From: Chloroflexi bacterium RBG_16_56_11
GTDB taxonomy: Bacteria > Chloroflexota > Dehalococcoidia > Dehalococcoidales > RBG-16-60-22
Direction of reading: 5' to 3'
Length of the DNA: 6,979 nt
NCBI GenBank assembly: GCA_001796865.1
Contig: MGNQ01000037.1
Span: forward strand, 11,881 to 18,859
This document shows positions 5,528 to 6,979 of this stretch, in pieces. Each line of letters begins with the position of its first letter. Positions within the stretch are counted from its first letter, which is position 1. The notes under the pieces are model-generated. The model ran no database searches and was not told the DNA's origin. It saw only the letters and a program-made list of their open reading frames with translations. The position numbers and the translations under genes are program-made.

Positions 5528-6979
5528 ATGAAAATCGTGACCGCTGCGGAGATGAGAGCGATCGACGGGGAGTGCCTGCGCCGGGGGACGCCCGTGAGCG
5601 TCCTGATGGAAAACGCCGGCAAGGCGGTAGCCGGGGAGACCCGCAACCTACTGGGTACACTCGCCGGCCAACACATTCTCTGTCTGATCGGAACGGGTAA
5701 TAACGGCGGCGACGGCCTGGTGGCGGCGCGTTACCTCCAGGAGTGGGGGGCGAACGCCGTCGTTTACCTGTGCGCGCCGCGCCCGGCGGAAGACGCCAAC
5801 CTAGCGCTCATCCAGGAGAAGGGCATCACCTGCCTCGAGGCGGTACAGGATAAAAGCCTGAAAATCCTCGACGAGCTGCTGGCTAACGCCGACGGCGTCA
5901 TCGACGCCCTGCTGGGGACGGGACGGATGCGCCCGCTCGAAGGCACGTTCCAGAAGGTGCTGGAAAAAGTGAACCAGGCGCGCGAAAAGCGCGACTTTAA
6001 AATAATCGCCGTGGACCTGTCCTCGGGGATGGACGCCGATACCGGCGCCGTCGACCCCGCCTGTCCCCACGCCGACCTGACCGTCACGCTGGCATTTCCC
6101 AAGCTGGGGCTTTTCAACTTCCCCGGGGCGGAGAGGGCGGGCCAGCTAAAAATAGTAGATATCGGCATACCGCCGTCGCTGGCGGAATCGGTCACGACCG
6201 ACCTGATGACGGCCGAATGGGCGAGAAAGACGCTGCCCCGGCGTGCCGCAAACGCCAACAAAGGCACTTTCGGGCGGGCGCTGGTAGCTGCTGGCTCGAG
6301 CAACTACATCGGGGCGGCGTACCTGGCCTGTAGCGGCGCCATGCGGGTGGGGGCGGGTCTGGTCACACTGGCCACGGCCGGCAGCCTGCAACCAATCCTC
6401 GCCGGCAAACTGACCGAGGCCACTTACCTGCCGCTGCCCGAAACGCGTCCGGGCGTGGTCTCGCCGGAAGCGGCCGAAGTCATCATGCAGCAAAGCAGCC
6501 GGTACGATGTCTTCCTCACCGGCTGCGGTCTCGGCCAGGAACCGGCGACGGTGGAGTTCATCAGCTCCCTGATATTCGAAAAAGAGCTGCCCCTGCCGGT
6601 GCTGGACGCCGACGCCCTGAATATCCTGCCGCAGATACCGGAATGGTGGCAGTGGCTCACCGACGATGCCATACTGACGCCCCACCCGGGGGAGATGTCC
6701 CGCCTCTGCGGGCTGAGCATCGACGAGATACAGTCGGACAGGCTGGGCATAGCCCGCCGGTACGCGGCCGAATGGCACCAGACGATTGTCCTCAAGGGTG
6801 CATATACGATCGTAGCGACGACGGACGGCCGCTGCCGGGTGAGCCCGTTCGCCAATCCCGGCCTGGCCTCGGCGGGGACGGGCGACGTCATGGCGGGATG
6901 CATCGCCGGGCTGGTGGCCCAGGGACTGCCGCCATTCGACGCGGCGGCGCTCGGGGTGTACCTTCACGGGGCAGCCGGC
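5528..6979 (+). CDS. nnr: Bifunctional NAD(P)H-hydrate epimerase / ADP-dependent NAD(P)H-hydrate dehydratase (3' end outside window)
   Basis: This cytosolic two-domain enzyme repairs NAD(P)H damaged by hydration: the N-terminal NnrE (YjeF_N) domain interconverts the R and S hydrates, and the C-terminal NnrD domain dehydrates the S form using ADP. The 484 visible codons are unbroken. NnrE begins MKIVTAAEMRAID and has GTGNNGGDG (55-63), Asp126 in DALLGTG, and Asp163 in VDLSSGMDADTG. NnrD starts near residue 240 with KGTFGRALVAAGS (from 245), followed by RVGAGLVTLAT, LDADALN (359-365), TPHPGE (384-389), Lys423 in VLKGAYT, and NPGLASAGTGDVMAG with the catalytic-type Asp453. The family is usually about 500-520 residues, so only the last few dozen are missing. 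VDLSSG replaces the more common VDxPSG. The ATG at 5528 matches the family N-terminus. It has its own promoter and diverges from the Sir2 gene. Confidence 0.95.
   Translation, partial: MKIVTAAEMRAIDGECLRRGTPVSVLMENAGKAVAGETRNLLGTLAGQHILCLIGTGNNGGDGLVAARYLQEWGANAVVYLCAPRPAEDANLALIQEKGITCLEAVQDKSLKILDELLANADGVIDALLGTGRMRPLEGTFQKVLEKVNQAREKRDFKIIAVDLSSGMDADTGAVDPACPHADLTVTLAFPKLGLFNFPGAERAGQLKIVDIGIPPSLAESVTTDLMTAEWARKTLPRRAANANKGTFGRALVAAGSSNYIGAAYLACSGAMRVGAGLVTLATAGSLQPILAGKLTEATYLPLPETRPGVVSPEAAEVIMQQSSRYDVFLTGCGLGQEPATVEFISSLIFEKELPLPVLDADALNILPQIPEWWQWLTDDAILTPHPGEMSRLCGLSIDEIQSDRLGIARRYAAEWHQTIVLKGAYTIVATTDGRCRVSPFANPGLASAGTGDVMAGCIAGLVAQGLPPFDAAALGVYLHGAAG

Noticed and set aside
6146..6967. 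Long open frame of about 273 codons on the minus strand within nnr
   Set aside because: It lies opposite the conserved NnrD domain, has no ribosome binding site or recognisable domain, and is explained by G/C third-position bias.

Overview
This is a high-GC, gene-dense bacterial window. It holds five protein-coding genes, one of them running off the right edge, and a single real intergenic region at about 5274-5527. Likely products can be assigned to all five. The strong G/C bias at third positions, the frequent ATA isoleucine codons, the VLRF1-type release-factor gene and the compound hairpin repeat in the intergenic region make me think of a Chloroflexota (Dehalococcoidia-like) bacterium. 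That placement is an impression from gene content, not a demonstrated assignment.

Left block (1-4575, + strand): the possible last codons of an upstream gene (2-61), then a MATE-family multidrug/cation antiporter (90-1472), mutS2 (1475-3817) and an eRF1/Vms1-like (VLRF1-family) protein (3814-4575). MATE and mutS2 are 2 nt apart. mutS2 and the VLRF1-like gene overlap by 4 nt (GTGA), so all three look like one transcription unit and the last two are probably translationally coupled. This coupled pair is the most interesting part of the window. MutS2 carries a C-terminal Smr domain and, in Bacillus subtilis, has been described as a sensor/splitter of collided ribosomes. Vms1/VLRF1 proteins cleave peptidyl-tRNA on stalled large subunits. 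Together they suggest a two-gene ribosome-rescue or quality-control cassette in which MutS2 recognises and splits the collided ribosome and the VLRF1-like protein releases the nascent chain.

Right block (4572-6979): a Sir2-family NAD+-dependent protein deacylase lies on the minus strand, converging on the VLRF1-like gene with a 4-nt overlap of the stop codons. Divergent from it on the plus strand is nnr, the bifunctional NAD(P)H-hydrate epimerase/ADP-dependent dehydratase, cut off near its C-terminus by the window edge. The intergenic region between these two divergent genes contains a sigma70-like promoter for each, a 12-bp perfect palindrome, and a hairpin-rich repeat of about 87 bp whose ends read ATTGC...GCAAT. 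Both divergent genes concern the nicotinamide cofactor, one consuming NAD+ and one repairing damaged NAD(P)H.

No tRNA, rRNA, CRISPR array, transposase or phage gene was seen.
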